A DNA stretch of 14,871 nucleotides from Chlamydiota bacterium. GTDB lineage: Bacteria > Chlamydiota > Chlamydiia > Chlamydiales > Waddliaceae. Each line of letters opens with the position of its first letter. Position 1 is the first letter of the stretch. Below, piece by piece: positions 13,943 through 14,871 of this stretch. Made by a program: the position numbers and the translations under genes. Under the pieces are notes generated by a model. The model saw nothing but the letters and a program-made list of their open reading frames with translations. It ran no database searches and was not told where the DNA came from. Location of the stretch: contig JAAKFP010000015.1 of the NCBI GenBank assembly GCA_011065005.1, forward strand, positions 1 to 14,871, written 5' to 3'.

Positions 13943-14677
13943 CTACTTAATAGAGAGCTCCAACTGAGAAGCAATAAACATCAAATTCTTAAACTCAACT
14001 TCTTCATAGAAATGCGATTTTGAATAGAATATTCTCCCTAGCAAACCTCTTTTTCTCAAGCAAATGAATATCTCCTCATCCGTTGAAATATTGAATGTTT
14101 TCCACAGATGACCATACCCTCTCCCTATCGAAAGCATATCATAAAAAGCCTCTTTATTATCCATATAATCAAACCCATATGAACCCTTTTTCCTGAGCAA
14201 ATAGCTAGTATTGACCTTTTCACCTGAACGCTCCAAGATCTCCCATCCTTTTGCTATTTTCTTTTCCGCCAGCCAATCTATCATCGTTCGTTTATCATCA
14301 AAAAGGAAGGCTTCTTCTTCACCCCACCTCTTGAATTTAAATGTGAGTAAAAAAGTTCCATCTGTTCTTGTTTTGAACTTTATAGTATTCATTGTTACAC
14401 ACCGTAACACCTGACTAATGAGACGATTGATATTATTGACCGTTTCTGGTGGAAGGCTTTGTAATTCCTGAGGATGGGCCATCGAAAGTGATAGTAATAA
14501 CTCAGTTTCAGAAGCTGAAAGCCCTTGAAATTGGGTTTTCTGAGAATGAGAGCTAAAGCTAGACTGTGCAATCGCATCTGCATTGTGAGTCTCTTTTCTT
14601 TGCTTGTCTCTTTGACAATCACCTGCTTGAAAGGAAGAACTACCTCCCACATTAATAGGTTGTGTTACATTGTTCAT
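13943..14677 (-). CDS. Unknown protein with three degenerate repeats, effector-like (244 aa)
   Basis: I choose ATG 14677: GAGGA at 14685-14689 is seven bases upstream. The open frame reaches a GTG at 14710 that would add 11 residues. Residues 1-50 are Ser, Gln and Asn rich and disordered (NVTQPINVGGSSSFQAGD), typical of chlamydial type III effectors, though no signal can be proven from composition. Residues 52-95 are helical (SASETELLLSLSM, ETVNNINRLISQVLR). The C-terminal part contains three related units of about 30 residues at 109-139, 159-187 and 203-231, each with a hydrophobic strand, a basic KR or KK-G turn, then an aromatic strand and an acidic helix: LLRKKGSYGFDYMDNKEAFY and CLRKRGLLGRIFYSKSHFYE. 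These could form a beta-repeat binding domain. No family is recognised, no neighbours share its strand. Confidence 0.7.
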   Translation of the reverse strand: MNNVTQPINVGGSSSFQAGDCQRDKQRKETHNADAIAQSSFSSHSQKTQFQGLSASETELLLSLSMAHPQELQSLPPETVNNINRLISQVLRCVTMNTIKFKTRTDGTFLLTFKFKRWGEEEAFLFDDKRTMIDWLAEKKIAKGWEILERSGEKVNTSYLLRKKGSYGFDYMDNKEAFYDMLSIGRGYGHLWKTFNISTDEEIFICLRKRGLLGRIFYSKSHFYEEVEFKNLMFIASQLELSIK

Positions 14678-14801
14678 AAATATTTCCTCAATATGTTTAT
14701 TTCTATCCACCTCTCTGCAAAGAGGAACCCTCCTTCAAGTAATTCACGTATTATCCTAGAAAACGCAGTTGAAAATGATCTATAAGTGCAAGATTTTGGT
14801 T

Positions 14802-14869
14802 CATAACCGCTTACAATGGAGGGTCACATTCCCATACGGTGAAGGGGCCCTCCATTGTAAGCGGTTGTG
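14802..14869. repeat. 22-bp inverted repeat with 24-base loop
   Basis: AACCGCTTACAATGGAGGG (14805-14823) and its exact reverse complement (14848-14866) are perfect over 19 bp, and the pairing continues three more bases outward with one G-T pair (14802-14804 with 14867-14869). The loop contains TCAC and GTGA, which can pair further. No T-run follows on the plus strand. It lies within 2 bases of the window end, so its context to the right is unknown: repeat element, transposon end or hairpin RNA. Confidence 0.85.
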
Positions 14870-14871
14870 GG

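Noticed and set aside
1..14871. tRNA, rRNA, CRISPR array or riboswitch
   Set aside because: I looked on both strands and saw no cloverleaf, rRNA core, regular spacer-repeat array or known aptamer; a covariance search would be more sensitive.

Overview
The window looks like a chromosomal segment of an environmental member of the Chlamydiales (Waddlia/Parachlamydia type). The main clue is MutS: its N-terminal and connector regions (TPMMxQWHxCK, GFGLxGM, GALLHYLQ) read like the chlamydial MutS proteins I remember. Small lipoproteins, a J-domain-like membrane protein and a possible effector fit the same picture. The species cannot be fixed from sequence alone.

Layout. 1-2592 (minus): a two-gene operon of exported DUF1254/DUF1214 proteins, clearly richer in G+C than the rest; the downstream gene runs off the left edge. 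2593-3630: an AT-rich patch with a small secreted-protein gene broken by one extra base in an A8 tract, then a PEGA-type lipoprotein. 3640-4371 (minus): a secreted Fn3-like protein whose last codons lie in a palindromic repeat. 4396-4896: intergenic, holding a 180-bp inverted repeat with tandem 10-bp units. 4897-5781: a DUF502 membrane protein facing a small lipoprotein, with a long hairpin between them. 5782-6094: intergenic, with a possible 42-codon gene on the minus strand. 6095-7042: a membrane protein with a C-terminal HPD motif. 7117-9654: mutS. 9769-9935: a 37-codon, strongly basic peptide gene with a near-perfect Shine-Dalgarno and its own terminator. 9986-13763: a three-gene operon with overlapping ends (unknown helical protein, proline-linker protein, priA). 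13764-13942: a gene remnant. 13943-14677 (minus): an unknown, effector-like protein with three degenerate repeats. 14802-14869: a 22-bp inverted repeat.

How the parts fit. mutS and priA are the DNA-maintenance core. The two unknown genes that overlap into priA are the best candidates for new biology: tight coupling suggests they act with replication restart, and the end of the second resembles the C terminus of the DNA polymerase III psi subunit. The left half is accessory: mixed base composition, cell-envelope proteins, repeats, and one frameshifted gene.
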